In this document: in pieces, positions 42,358 through 51,758 of the stretch
Layout of the letters: every line of letters begins with the position of its first letter
Numbering within the stretch: position 1 is the first letter of the stretch
NCBI GenBank assembly: GCA_021796385.1
Contig: JAJYXQ010000007.1
Location: 36,546 to 100,545, forward strand
Direction of reading: 5' to 3'
DNA: 64,000 bases
DNA from: Thermoplasmata archaeon
GTDB taxonomy: Archaea; Thermoplasmatota; Thermoplasmata; Lutacidiplasmatales; UBA184
Notes under the pieces: model-generated
Databases searched by the model: none
What the model was told of the DNA's origin: nothing
Seen by the model: the letters and a program-made list of their open reading frames with translations, nothing else
Translations under genes and position numbers: made by a program

Positions 42358-45300
42358 ATGTCAAGCGTCGTAACCCGCCAGAAGTATCTGCTGACCGTCG
42401 CCGTGATTGCCCTCAGTTTCCTCATGGCGTTCTCCCCGGGGATAGTTCCTTCGCAGTTGTCCCATGCCAGCACGCCGGTAGCGTCCTCTCATTCGTCGAA
42501 CCCATCGTCGAATGTCGCCACCGGATCAAGCTCCCACGGTAATTTGTTCAACCCGTCCCAGAGCCCTCTCAATCCGACGAACCCTCCCTCCCCTTCCCCA
42601 CCGTCCATTCCCACCCAGGACCAAGCCCCATGGGCCCAGCGCATTTTGGGCGTGCACTCCCCAGCCACTCGTAATCTCCTACCCCTCACATCGTACCCAA
42701 ATATGAATATCGTCAAGGATCCCCACCAAGTGGTCGGGACCATCAACCCCTTCTACGGCGCCCAGCCAGCCCCCATGGGGATCTCTGACCTTGGCCTGGG
42801 CTCCAACGGCCCATATGCCTACAATACCTCGCATGTGCTCGGGCAGATCACATTCAATGCGCCCCCGAATGCCACCGGCCCCGCGTCCTATACCGTCATC
42901 AATCCAGGAGGAGCGAACCTGGGAGAAGTAGGATCGGTCTATGAGTTCGGCATCCAGTTGAACACGGTCGTTTCGAACGTCACACTTCCGGGCGTGGCGG
43001 ACGGGGTCTTCTGGACGCAGAACGTGATCAACTTCAACGACACGGGCATCCATTTCGTCGATGATATCTTCAACGCAAGCGCCGGCGGCGGTTTCTACAT
43101 CACACCCGGGACCACTTTCCTCCCGGGCGGTTGCCCGACAGCGAACATCAGCCTGATGCTCTCGGTCTACGGTGGCGTTTATCAATGCGTGGGAGGCACC
43201 ATTCCGATCTCCCCCGCGGACTACCCTCTGACCATCCAACTCTACAACAACGCGACCGTAGCTCCCAACGGGAATGACCAGATCGTCTTTGGATACAACT
43301 TCGTCGGAGCGAACGGCTTCCACTTCACGGGCGTGGAGAGCAACCCGGTCTTCACCGCCCCGGCCAATTTTGCAAACCCCGTCGGATTCCAAGTCAATGG
43401 AAAGGAATCTTCCCCCGCAGGGATCTTCTACGACTCCGAGCTCACCTTCTGTGGACAGATCGGTGGGGACAATGCCCTCTTCACTTCGCTCAACGGTTCC
43501 ATGTCGCTCGAGTACTCGAACGTCTCGGCGGGCGGCTGGAAGAACGTTCCTTCGGCCTATGACTTCGGAACGGATACCGGAGAGACCTCGGCGGGTATCG
43601 CTGGGTACTGGACCGCGAGCCATGTGGAGGAGATTAACGCCGGTCCAAGCTTCCTCTATGGCCTGTGGGGTTCGGAGCCCCAGGTTCAAGTCCCCGTCGG
43701 TGACATCCAGTTCAAAGGCGGAATCAGCCCGGACTACGGGTTCGTCTTCGTGAGCAACATCGCTCCCGGACCGATCGCGTACAACATGAGCTGGGTCCCC
43801 ACCACGAACACCGGGGCCTTCAACACCTACCTTCCACCCATCATCAAGCCGGGCACGCAGTACTACGTTCAGGCGTTCGCTCCCGAGGAGAGCGAGTACA
43901 ATGGCACCCCATTCTCGACGAGCCAGTCGAACTATTTCATCACCATGACCTCGTCTCCGGGCCACATCAACGCCCCGCTCTACATGAACGGGGATGCCCA
44001 GGCGGCCAGCCTTGCCAAGAACGTCTCGGGTTCCTCCGTGGCCCCGTATGTGTTCTCGAACCTCGGAGTCAACCTGAATTACACCTTCAACCACCTCAAC
44101 GACTATCATTATCCTGAGTTCGGAATCTTCCAGGCTCAGGGATTGAGCCACACGGTCCACGTGAACAACGTCTGGCAGGGTGGCGATTCCGGGACGAGTG
44201 CGAACTATATCTATGATGTCAACACGACCTGCTACCCGGCATGCGGATTGGTAGGTGACCAGCCGCCTTCCCTCTTAGTCGGCTACAACAACCTTACCGA
44301 GAACATCAACATCTTCGATAGTGCCTCGCCGGTCGTGACCAACGAATCGTTGATGGGCACTTGCACCCTGCTTGTTGGCTCTCCCGCCATCTTCCTGTGG
44401 AAGGACACGAACACCTTGGCAGAGAATGTCACCTCGTACTGTTCCTACGGGGTCTGGAATGGGGACTCCATCACCACCACCGCGAAGAACGTCGTGGCTA
44501 CAAGCGGTGGGATCGGTGTCTCCGACATCGGATCCCATGGGACCATCATCCGGGGGGTTAGCGTTCCATCCGGACTGGGAGTCTACGCGTACGCCTCGTC
44601 CAATGGGGAATACACATGGATCAATGCAACGGGAACCTACACCCAAGCAGTTCAAGCGGGTTCGTTCGCCGGGCTCGGGCCGATGGCCTACTACAACATC
44701 CCCGGTGTCGATTCCACATCGATCAGCCAGCTTGGGATGAGCGGGTTCTACACTTATGGGGCGTTTCTTGAAGTGTCCAACCACGATTCCGTGTCGAGCT
44801 ACAATGCCACTGGGCTTTTTTATTACGGAGTCCTGCTCGAGAATGATCTTGGCATATCCATCACATCGTCCTCGTTCTGGCAAGGTGGGCTTTATGGGAT
44901 AGTCAACGAATACTCTAATTACACCAATGTCAGCAATCTCAACGCATATGCGAACCTGAATGGGTTGGACTACGCATACTATGGCTATTACTGCAACTAT
45001 GATAGTATATCCAACGTGAAGTTGAATGACACGTATTATGGGATTTATTCCGTCGACGATAACCAAGTCTCCATTTCTTCCTTGGACACGAACTCCACCT
45101 ACTACAGTGTTTATCTTAGCAGTTCGACCAACGTGACGGTGACCGGAGCAACGTTCGACTTCTGGTACGACTATCTGGTGGGGCTTAGTGAGAGCTACGG
45201 GATCTATGCTTCCGGAGCCAATCACCTTACGCTATCCCAACTCACGGATCGCTTTGAGAACTCCACGACCGTATATGGGGTGTATCTACGGAGTACCTCA

Positions 45301-47604
45301 AACGTCACCTTGAACACTCTGACGGCACTGGAGGCGAACCCGATGCCCGTAACCCCCCTAAACGTGTTCTATGCCTACCAGGGTTCGAACTATGCCATTT
45401 CCGGGGCCACAATGACCGGGACGGCGGCTTGGTTCCTCAACGGTATCTTCCTAGACTACATCGATGGGATCACCGCCTCTTCTCTCAGCGCATTTTTCGC
45501 CAACTACGCTATAGAGATCTACTACGGGAGCGGAACAGTCAGCGTCTCCCAGGTGTCCATCGCTACGGGGGAGGGTGTATTCATCTATAGGACAAACTCC
45601 GCGACGGTGACCACCACTACGGCCAGCAACAATGCTCTTGGAGTCGCCATTGATTACTCGCAAGGGGACGTTGTGACCACCACAGTTGCGACCAACCAGT
45701 CCGAAGGGGTGTACCTTTATCGGACCCAGGATGTCACGGTCAACACGATCACCGTCAGTGGCTGGAGCCTGGGGATCGAGGTCGACTATTCGACCAGTGA
45801 TATGGTCGAGACCGTCACCGCCACAAACTCCACTTTGTCGGCCCCTTGGTCTGGGATAAACTTCTTCGGTTGGCCCGTCTCGGCGGTTGTCACGGAACGT
45901 TCGTCCAAGATCACCATCCTGGCCGTCTCTGCTACGGACTACCCGATGGGGCTCTACGACTACTACTCCTCCAACCTGCTCGTCAACGGGTTGAACGCAT
46001 CGAAGGGAGACTACGGGATGGTGCTCAACGGGACCTCGGATGGCATCTTCGCCGGGATCGGGACCTTCCAGGATGTCGAAGGGGTGCAGGTCAACGACGG
46101 CGCCTTCCAGAACGCCATCTTCACTTCCGCCTTCGTGGCGGATTCCTCCTATGGAGTGGACATCGAGAGCGGCCGAGCCAACTTTGTCTACAACAACAAC
46201 TTCATCGGGGACAATGGGGCGACATCGGTCTACAACGAGCTCCACATCCAGGCATTCACCGTCCAGGGGAACTACTTCAACTCCTCAGCAAAGATCGGGA
46301 ACTACTGGGCGGACTGGCATTCCTACAACGCTCAAGGCCATCTCAACCCCTACTACGTCTCCGACGGCGTGTGGGACTACTATCCACTCGGTGCTCGCAT
46401 GGGAGATACGGCCGTCTACTTCAACGAGGTGGGGCTGCCCTCGGGCACGAGCTGGTCGGTCACCCTCAATGGGACCACGTACTCTACCACGAATACCTGG
46501 CTGGTCCTGGATGCGTCCCCTGGGACCTCCACATTCTCGATCCCGGCCGTGGCGGGATACTCGAACACCCCAACCACCGGATCCGTGACAGGAGGTACGG
46601 TCCTTTCCACCAATGAGACCATCTTCTTCAGCTTGATCCCACCGAAGCCACAGTACTATGCGATCACGCTGTCGGAAACGGGGCTCCCCACGAATACCAC
46701 TTGGTCGGCGACATTCAATGGCGTCGCCCAGTCGGGGAGCGCCACCTCGCTCGCCTACTCGGTGACCAAGGGTGTCTACAACTACCAGGTGGGCACGGTC
46801 TCAGGGTACTCGGCCAGCCCGACGAGCGGATCGGTCAACGTTACGGGGAACTACACACTGTGGATCACCTTCACGAACCTGAACCCGCCGAAACCCACCT
46901 ACACAGTGACGATACAGGAATCCGGGCTTGCCTCGGGAGCGAACTGGACGGCCTCCTTTAACGGAGTCCCCCAGACGGCGAATGCCGGAGCCGCCCTGAC
47001 CTATACCACCTTCTCCGGGACGTACAGCTTTGCGGTGAACGGGGTCGCAGGATACACCGTCAACCCGGCCTCTGGCTCGGTCTCCATCAGCGGGAACTAC
47101 ACCATCTCGGTGACGTTCACACCGGTGAAGTACACCGTGACGGTCGAAGAAGGGGGGCTCAGTGGTGGCGTGGTCTGGTCGGCCACCGTGAACGGGGTCA
47201 CCCAATCGACGGCGGGACCCTCCCTGACGTTCTCCGAGACCAACGGCACGTACGGTTACTCGGTGGCCACGATCTCAGGATACACTTTGTCCTGCGGGTC
47301 GGGAACGTCCGGGTCAGTAACGGTGTCGGGCAGTGATGTGACCGTGGGTTGCCAATTCACCCAAGTGGTGAAGCCGGGACCCGCCGTGGCATCGCAGTCG
47401 GACCTGCAGACCTACTTCATCATCGCGGTCGTAGTGGGAATCGCCGCCCTGGCCCTGGCATTCCTGGCGCTCCTTTGGCGTCGGAAGCAGAGCCCGGGTG
47501 TCCCCCCTCCGGCCCAGGGGACGGGCTCCAGCACCACCTCGGGACCCACACCCGCGTCTGAACCGACCTTTGGCGGACCATCGGGCGCCCCTCCCCCCCG
47601 GTAG
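42358..47604 (+). CDS. Thermopsin-like acid protease fused to beta-helix and tandem repeats, membrane anchored
   Basis: The protein has 1748 residues with a signal helix at about 11-32. Residues about 107-440 match the thermopsin (peptidase A5) family: PAPMGISDLGLGSNGPYAYNTS near the start, VYEFGIQLNTVV, GVFWTQNVINFND, and YDFGTDTGETSAG. Residues about 600-1330 are Tyr/Asn/Ser-rich with recurring short strands (NVTLNTLTALEAN, SSNLLVNGLNA), typical of a right-handed parallel beta-helix (NosD/PbH1-like). Four tandem repeats of about 75-80 residues follow (YxVTxxExGLxxGxxWSAxxNGV). A membrane helix is at about 1684-1706, then a basic stop and a Pro-rich tail. Thermopsins act at low pH, suggesting an acidic habitat. 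Start chosen from the TATA spacing. Confidence 0.88.
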   Translation: MSSVVTRQKYLLTVAVIALSFLMAFSPGIVPSQLSHASTPVASSHSSNPSSNVATGSSSHGNLFNPSQSPLNPTNPPSPSPPSIPTQDQAPWAQRILGVHSPATRNLLPLTSYPNMNIVKDPHQVVGTINPFYGAQPAPMGISDLGLGSNGPYAYNTSHVLGQITFNAPPNATGPASYTVINPGGANLGEVGSVYEFGIQLNTVVSNVTLPGVADGVFWTQNVINFNDTGIHFVDDIFNASAGGGFYITPGTTFLPGGCPTANISLMLSVYGGVYQCVGGTIPISPADYPLTIQLYNNATVAPNGNDQIVFGYNFVGANGFHFTGVESNPVFTAPANFANPVGFQVNGKESSPAGIFYDSELTFCGQIGGDNALFTSLNGSMSLEYSNVSAGGWKNVPSAYDFGTDTGETSAGIAGYWTASHVEEINAGPSFLYGLWGSEPQVQVPVGDIQFKGGISPDYGFVFVSNIAPGPIAYNMSWVPTTNTGAFNTYLPPIIKPGTQYYVQAFAPEESEYNGTPFSTSQSNYFITMTSSPGHINAPLYMNGDAQAASLAKNVSGSSVAPYVFSNLGVNLNYTFNHLNDYHYPEFGIFQAQGLSHTVHVNNVWQGGDSGTSANYIYDVNTTCYPACGLVGDQPPSLLVGYNNLTENINIFDSASPVVTNESLMGTCTLLVGSPAIFLWKDTNTLAENVTSYCSYGVWNGDSITTTAKNVVATSGGIGVSDIGSHGTIIRGVSVPSGLGVYAYASSNGEYTWINATGTYTQAVQAGSFAGLGPMAYYNIPGVDSTSISQLGMSGFYTYGAFLEVSNHDSVSSYNATGLFYYGVLLENDLGISITSSSFWQGGLYGIVNEYSNYTNVSNLNAYANLNGLDYAYYGYYCNYDSISNVKLNDTYYGIYSVDDNQVSISSLDTNSTYYSVYLSSSTNVTVTGATFDFWYDYLVGLSESYGIYASGANHLTLSQLTDRFENSTTVYGVYLRSTSNVTLNTLTALEANPMPVTPLNVFYAYQGSNYAISGATMTGTAAWFLNGIFLDYIDGITASSLSAFFANYAIEIYYGSGTVSVSQVSIATGEGVFIYRTNSATVTTTTASNNALGVAIDYSQGDVVTTTVATNQSEGVYLYRTQDVTVNTITVSGWSLGIEVDYSTSDMVETVTATNSTLSAPWSGINFFGWPVSAVVTERSSKITILAVSATDYPMGLYDYYSSNLLVNGLNASKGDYGMVLNGTSDGIFAGIGTFQDVEGVQVNDGAFQNAIFTSAFVADSSYGVDIESGRANFVYNNNFIGDNGATSVYNELHIQAFTVQGNYFNSSAKIGNYWADWHSYNAQGHLNPYYVSDGVWDYYPLGARMGDTAVYFNEVGLPSGTSWSVTLNGTTYSTTNTWLVLDASPGTSTFSIPAVAGYSNTPTTGSVTGGTVLSTNETIFFSLIPPKPQYYAITLSETGLPTNTTWSATFNGVAQSGSATSLAYSVTKGVYNYQVGTVSGYSASPTSGSVNVTGNYTLWITFTNLNPPKPTYTVTIQESGLASGANWTASFNGVPQTANAGAALTYTTFSGTYSFAVNGVAGYTVNPASGSVSISGNYTISVTFTPVKYTVTVEEGGLSGGVVWSATVNGVTQSTAGPSLTFSETNGTYGYSVATISGYTLSCGSGTSGSVTVSGSDVTVGCQFTQVVKPGPAVASQSDLQTYFIIAVVVGIAALALAFLALLWRRKQSPGVPPPAQGTGSSTTSGPTPASEPTFGGPSGAPPPR

Positions 47605-47650
47605 AGGCTACGCTCAATCGGGCAGGATCGATAAGTCCTCGAGCAGGTCC

Positions 47651-47679
47651 GGAAGGGGAGGGAGCATGCCTCCCCTTCC
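47651..47679. terminator. Perfect 11-bp hairpin between convergent genes
   Basis: GGAAGGGGAGG at 47651-47661 is exactly complementary to CCTCCCCTTCC at 47669-47679, with the loop GAGCATG. It sits between the thermopsin-like gene (plus) and thyX (minus), 46 bases beyond each stop codon. It could end transcription or protect 3' ends from both sides. No long T-run follows, so the mechanism is uncertain. Confidence 0.65.
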
Positions 47680-47687
47680 AAACTCTT

Positions 47688-47702
47688 TCCTTGGCGTGAG
47701 AA
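47688..47702 (+). repeat. 15-bp direct repeat, copy 2 (downstream of the thermopsin-like gene)
   Basis: An exact second copy of TCCTTGGCGTGAGAA, in the same orientation as at 42293. It lies 8 bases beyond the hairpin. Confidence 0.6.
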
Positions 47703-47723
47703 AACTGAGTATAGAGCGGGGCC

Positions 47724-48692
47724 CTAGCGCGGTTGACTGAGTGCGCGCAGACGAGTTAGCTTGTCCAAGAACTCCACCCCTTCTCCCGTGGTCATAAGCT
47801 TCCCGTCTTCCCGGGTGAGGGGAAGACCCGCCTTCAAGCAAGCCTCCTGCTCTTCCAGGCCCGAGAGGATGTGCGCCAAAGCCTCTTGTTCGCTCCGGCT
47901 GAAGGATTGGGCTCCAAGGTCGAAGTCCTCGAAGGCCTCGAACGCCACCGGCGCCACCGTGCGAGCGATCCTTGCGATGACCCGGGAGTACTCCCGGATC
48001 TCCTCCTGGGCGTGATCATCCAAGCGCAGCTTGAGGAAGTGGAACAGGTTGTGGAGGTTGATCTTCCAATACCACTCCGTGTAGAAACCGACGGGAAGTA
48101 CGATGCGAGCGAGTTCCCGTGCCACGCCGAGTCCCAAGAATCCCTCGTACTTTGCATAGGCATCGTCACAGATCGCTTCCACCTGCTGGCGGTATTGCTC
48201 GACGACCTTGGGATCCATAGGTTCTGTCGAGCGACCTTGGCGGTTCTTTTGGCTCTGAGCCCGGATCGATTCCGGCCGAGGTACCTCATACTCGTCCGGG
48301 GCGATGGAATAGCGGTACGATATCTCGTTGAGCGAGACCGTTCGGTGGCGAACCCATTGCCGGGCGACATAAATAGGGAGCCGGACGAGGAACTTGAACT
48401 CCACCATCTCGAACGGGGTCGTATGGTGATGCCGCATGAGATACCGGATGAGGGCTCGGTCGGAACGGGTGGACTTGGTCCCTTGGCCGTAGGAGACGCG
48501 GGCCGCCTGGACGATGGCCTTGTCGTCCCCCATGTAGTCGACCAAGGCGACGAACCCGTGACTGAGCACCGGGTGGTGGACCCCGATCAGGGCATCGGCC
48601 GCGGGGATGGAGGTTCGGACCATCCGGGTCTCCGCATGGGTGTCCACCGGCGCGATCGGCTCTTCTTCGGGCACGAGCTTCGCAAAGACCAT
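47724..48692 (-). CDS. thyX: Flavin-dependent thymidylate synthase
   Basis: This 322-residue enzyme makes dTMP from dUMP using FAD, NADPH and methylene-folate. The RHRX7S signature is present as RHRTVSLNEIS, followed by YRYSIAPDEYEVP. The N-terminal ARVSYGQGTKSTRSDRALIRYLMRHHHTTPFEM and the C-terminal LHNLFHFLKLRLDDHAQEEIR blocks also match. The start at 48692 is drawn from the longest frame; GTG at 48674 fits better with the shared TATA element at 48695-48704. Dependence on methylene-folate links it to the FolC-like gene at 3349. Confidence 0.95.
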   Translation of the reverse strand: MVFAKLVPEEEPIAPVDTHAETRMVRTSIPAADALIGVHHPVLSHGFVALVDYMGDDKAIVQAARVSYGQGTKSTRSDRALIRYLMRHHHTTPFEMVEFKFLVRLPIYVARQWVRHRTVSLNEISYRYSIAPDEYEVPRPESIRAQSQKNRQGRSTEPMDPKVVEQYRQQVEAICDDAYAKYEGFLGLGVARELARIVLPVGFYTEWYWKINLHNLFHFLKLRLDDHAQEEIREYSRVIARIARTVAPVAFEAFEDFDLGAQSFSRSEQEALAHILSGLEEQEACLKAGLPLTREDGKLMTTGEGVEFLDKLTRLRALSQPR

Positions 48693-48694
48693 GA

Positions 48695-48704
48695 GTTATA
48701 TTAA
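48695..48704. promoter_or_regulatory. Near-palindromic TATA element shared by thyX and pelA
   Basis: TTATATTAAT is the only A/T-rich element in the 20-base gap. Measured from its centre, position +27 falls on GTG 48725 (pelA) to the right and on GTG 48674 (thyX) to the left. Both are in frame, a few codons inside the longest coding frames. Confidence 0.5.
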
Positions 48705-48712
48705 TCCGTCAA

Positions 48713-49783
48713 ATGCCATCCGGCGTGCAGGTTCTTGCCATCGACCGGAAGACCAACTTTCTCAAGCTCCGGGTCGAGACCGGGAGCGACCTATGGCGCC
48801 TCTCCCACCTAGTGTTACCCGGCGACCGTCTGGGGGCTTTCACGCACCGTCGAGATCCGGAAGCCCCCTCGGACACCCCGGAGGCCCAGAAGGAGCGGCG
48901 GCCCGTCTTCCTGAGCGTGCGGGTCGAAAAGATCGAGTTCCATGAGTTCTCCGGCCATCTCCGCATCACCGGCCCGATCACCGAAGGGCCTTTCGACATC
49001 GGTCGCCACCACACACTGGACCTCGAGGAGGGGGCTGTGGTCTCCCTCACGAAGCCCGAGCTAAGAGCGGCCGATTGGGCCCTCCTTGAGGAAGGCCAGA
49101 AGGGAAAGCACGAACCTCGGCTGCTCGTGGTGTGCCTCGACTGGAGCGAGGGGGCGATCGTCCGGATCCGCGGCCGGTCCATGGAGGTGGTTGTGGAGAA
49201 CACCCGTCGGGGAACGGGAAAGTATGTGAAGTCTGGAGGGGCCAAGCGGGAGAAGGAGGATACGCAGTACCTCGAAGGGATCGCAACGATCCTTGAGAAG
49301 GAGGTGGCGGAAGCCCAAGGCCTTGTCATTTCGGGTCCGGGATTCTGCAAAGAGTCGCTCGCCAAGCTCTGGCGGTCCCGCAAGCGGCCAGGGCCTCCTC
49401 CGGTCGTCGAATCTACTTCCGAGGCCGCGCTCATCGGTGTGAACGAGCTCCTGCGGTCCGGAAAAGCCGAACAGGCGCTCTCCGGCTCGCTCTCGGCCGA
49501 GGAGGCGAGGGAAGTGGAGCGCCTCGTCAGCCTCCTAGGAACGCCCAACATGACGGCCGTGGGGGCCACCGGCGTTCAAGCCGTGGCGGATTCCGGGGCC
49601 GTGGAGCTCCTGTTGGCCCTCGACAACCGGCTTCGGGAGCCCGCCATCGGAAAGTGCCTCGACTCCGTCCGGGACTCTGGCGGAAGGATCCTCATCGTGC
49701 GGCACGAAGGAGAACCCGGGCGTAGGTTGCAGGCGTTGGGTGGTGTGGCGGCGATCTTGCGGTACGCACTACGCTCCGCGTAG
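48713..49783 (+). CDS. pelA: Pelota/Dom34 ribosome-rescue factor
   Basis: The 356-residue protein is the archaeal Pelota, which with aEF-1alpha recognises stalled ribosomes and promotes splitting by ABCE1. The eRF1-like fold lacks the GGQ motif of true release factors, as expected. Visible blocks include LSVRVEKIEFHEFSGHLRITG, LLVVCLDWSEGAIVRIRG and VISGPGFCKESLAKLW. The end (GGRILIVRHEGEPGRRLQALGGVAAILRY) is diagnostic. The true start may be GTG 48725, giving MQVLAIDRKTNFLKLRVE, the usual Pelota N-terminus and a fit to the TATA spacing. It overlaps the convergent sufD by 15 bases. Confidence 0.94.
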   Translation: MPSGVQVLAIDRKTNFLKLRVETGSDLWRLSHLVLPGDRLGAFTHRRDPEAPSDTPEAQKERRPVFLSVRVEKIEFHEFSGHLRITGPITEGPFDIGRHHTLDLEEGAVVSLTKPELRAADWALLEEGQKGKHEPRLLVVCLDWSEGAIVRIRGRSMEVVVENTRRGTGKYVKSGGAKREKEDTQYLEGIATILEKEVAEAQGLVISGPGFCKESLAKLWRSRKRPGPPPVVESTSEAALIGVNELLRSGKAEQALSGSLSAEEAREVERLVSLLGTPNMTAVGATGVQAVADSGAVELLLALDNRLREPAIGKCLDSVRDSGGRILIVRHEGEPGRRLQALGGVAAILRYALRSA

Positions 49784-51199
49784 TTTCTCGTCGAACCGTT
49801 CCTCACCCGATGTCTTCCAGATCGCCGTGCCTGGGTTGAGGTCTTGGCTCCAGCCGCGTCCGTTCCACGTCGGGTGCTGTCCTCCCCAACGGGCGTCCAG
49901 AAGGCCGGTCAGCACGGTATCGACCCCCTCCAACGGGGACTTCGACAGGACTGAGGAGAGGAACCCGTCGACAATGAATCGGACGGCCAAGGCCTCCGGG
50001 AATCCCCGCGATTCGATGTAGAAGACCCGTTCGGGATCGAGCGGCGCTACCGAGGACGAATGGGCTGCCTTGACATCGTTCGAAGAGTGGATCTCCATCC
50101 CGGGGGCGGTCTCGGCCCGGGCCGTCTTCGACAGGAGCATCGCATGCTCGGAGAGGTAGGAATAGATCTTCTTCACGGAAGGGTCGATCCGCATCATTCC
50201 GGTGAGCGTTCCGCGCGCTGAGTCCTTGAACACTCCCCGGGCGATCGATTGACCGCGGGTATCGTCCGCATCGTGGAGGACCCGGATGCTGCTTGCGCAG
50301 GACTGGTCCGAATCGGCGAAGTAGACCTGAAGGTCCGTCACTTCGGCCCCCCTCCGCTCCAACTTTGAGAAGTTCCGAACGGTCGTGCGGTACCCATCCA
50401 TCCCGGCAAAGAGCCAGTAGACGTGGGCATTCTCGGCCGTGGAGAGGGTTCGGTTATAGAACGCGACCGTTGCGGAATCCGGGGCATGCCCGGACCAGGC
50501 GATGACCTCCGAATCCGCACCCGCGTTCAAGGTGGTGTCGCTCGAATAGAGCCGCGGCGTTGCCAGGGCCGAGCGTACATAGACCTCCTCAGTGTGGAAG
50601 ACGCGGGTCATTCGTCCGGCCAGGATCTGCCGCTTCACGGAGATCAACTGGTCGGGTTCCGTCAGGATGGCGATATCACGGACCCGTACTGGGTGTTCGA
50701 AACCGTCGGCGACCTGGATCCGGGTCCAATGAGTGGAAAGGGCTAGGTTCATGGCGTGGAACTTCTCGGAGAGTGGGTCCCCGGCCGTCAGGAACTCGGT
50801 AAGGACGGAACCTCCCCTCTTCGTCAACTCCTCCCGCGAGAGCACTTCCACGCGCGCCCCGTCGAGCTCCTTCGAGGCACGAGACCGGGTCCCCGTTGCA
50901 TCATGGAGCAGAACGATCTCGTAGGGGCGCGGGTCGGGCAGGGCGATGGGGGTGCCAGCCGTGGGCACGCCTGTCCTCGAAAGGTCGACGTTCCCGAGGT
51001 GGGCGTATTTCTTGTAGAGGGGATCCTTCTCAGCGGGAAGGGAAACGAACGCTTCCCAAGCCGCCTCGCGGGCGGTGCGGACCACGGGGGGCTCTTTCCA
51101 TCGATCGGAAAGCTCCAACGGGATGTACTCTGGGGTCCACCGGGTCTTCTGCACGCTACCGGAAGTCGGGGGTTCAGACTGGCTCACGGCGTCGACCAT
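49769..51199 (-). CDS. sufD: SufB/SufD family Fe-S cluster assembly protein
   Basis: With ATG 51199 as start (476 residues) an SD-like GAGGTG lies 6-7 bases upstream. The beta-helical core carries NFSKLERRGAEVTDLQVYFA, MEIHSSNDVKAAHSSSVAPLDPERVFYIESRG, the conserved end of the SufBD family. The N-terminal part is shorter and less conserved, as in SufD. SufBD proteins with SufC form the scaffold that builds [4Fe-4S] clusters. No SufC gene is in the window. The divergent sufU and ferredoxin genes support an Fe-S role. SufB cannot be fully ruled out. Confidence 0.85.
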   Translation of the reverse strand: MVDAVSQSEPPTSGSVQKTRWTPEYIPLELSDRWKEPPVVRTAREAAWEAFVSLPAEKDPLYKKYAHLGNVDLSRTGVPTAGTPIALPDPRPYEIVLLHDATGTRSRASKELDGARVEVLSREELTKRGGSVLTEFLTAGDPLSEKFHAMNLALSTHWTRIQVADGFEHPVRVRDIAILTEPDQLISVKRQILAGRMTRVFHTEEVYVRSALATPRLYSSDTTLNAGADSEVIAWSGHAPDSATVAFYNRTLSTAENAHVYWLFAGMDGYRTTVRNFSKLERRGAEVTDLQVYFADSDQSCASSIRVLHDADDTRGQSIARGVFKDSARGTLTGMMRIDPSVKKIYSYLSEHAMLLSKTARAETAPGMEIHSSNDVKAAHSSSVAPLDPERVFYIESRGFPEALAVRFIVDGFLSSVLSKSPLEGVDTVLTGLLDARWGGQHPTWNGRGWSQDLNPGTAIWKTSGEERFDEKLRGA

Positions 51200-51347
51200 A
51201 GAAAACACCTCAAAAAGTACCACCTCGGCTCGCCGCCCGGAAGGCGGGACGCCGGACCGCCAAAGCGTGACCTCATACGGGTTCGTCCGACGCTCGCGCA
51301 AGTCATAAACACTCTGAAGCTCCGAATCCTACAGTCGGTGAGAAACA

Positions 51348-51758
51348 ATGGCCTACGACATGTATCAGGAGCGGATCCTCGAACACTACCGGAAGCCCAG
51401 GAATTCCGGCCGCCTCGACCACCCGGACCTATCCGGGCGGGAGTCGAACCCGCTCTGTGGCGACCAGATCGCGATCGAGCTGAAGCTTGACCCCACCCGT
51501 TCCCGCATCGAGGACGTGCGCTTCTCCGGTGAGGGCTGTGCGATTTCGGTCGCGGCGGCGTCCCTGCTCACCCTCCAGATCAAGGGGAAGACCATTGCCG
51601 AGGTCGTTCAGCTCACTCCGAAGGACATCGAGAAGATGGTGGGGGTTCCGCTCTCCCCTGTACGGATCAAGTGTGCCATGACATCGTTCGCGGCCCTCGG
51701 GCATGCCCTCCATGCACCAGAAAAGGGATCCCCCGTTTCCTCCCCGACCGGAACATGA
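51348..51758 (+). CDS. sufU: SufU/IscU-like Fe-S scaffold or sulfur-transfer protein
   Basis: At 136 residues it has the three conserved cysteines C37 (NPLCGDQ, with Asp39), C64 (GEGCAISVAAASLL) and C109 (VRIKCAMTSF). The RxKC form at the third cysteine is SufU-like, in place of the IscU histidine. The C64-C109 spacing of 45 is close to IscU, so the extra loop of Bacillus SufU is absent. TCATAAAC about 40 bases upstream and GGTGAG before the ATG are possible expression signals. It overlaps the ferredoxin gene (ATGA) and is divergent from sufD. Confidence 0.88.
   Translation: MAYDMYQERILEHYRKPRNSGRLDHPDLSGRESNPLCGDQIAIELKLDPTRSRIEDVRFSGEGCAISVAAASLLTLQIKGKTIAEVVQLTPKDIEKMVGVPLSPVRIKCAMTSFAALGHALHAPEKGSPVSSPTGT

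Noticed and set aside
45000..47300. Repeats of the thermopsin-like gene as a CRISPR array or DNA satellite
   Set aside because: The periodicity is at the protein level (beta-helix strands and 75-80 residue modules) with variable nucleotide sequence and no uniform spacers.
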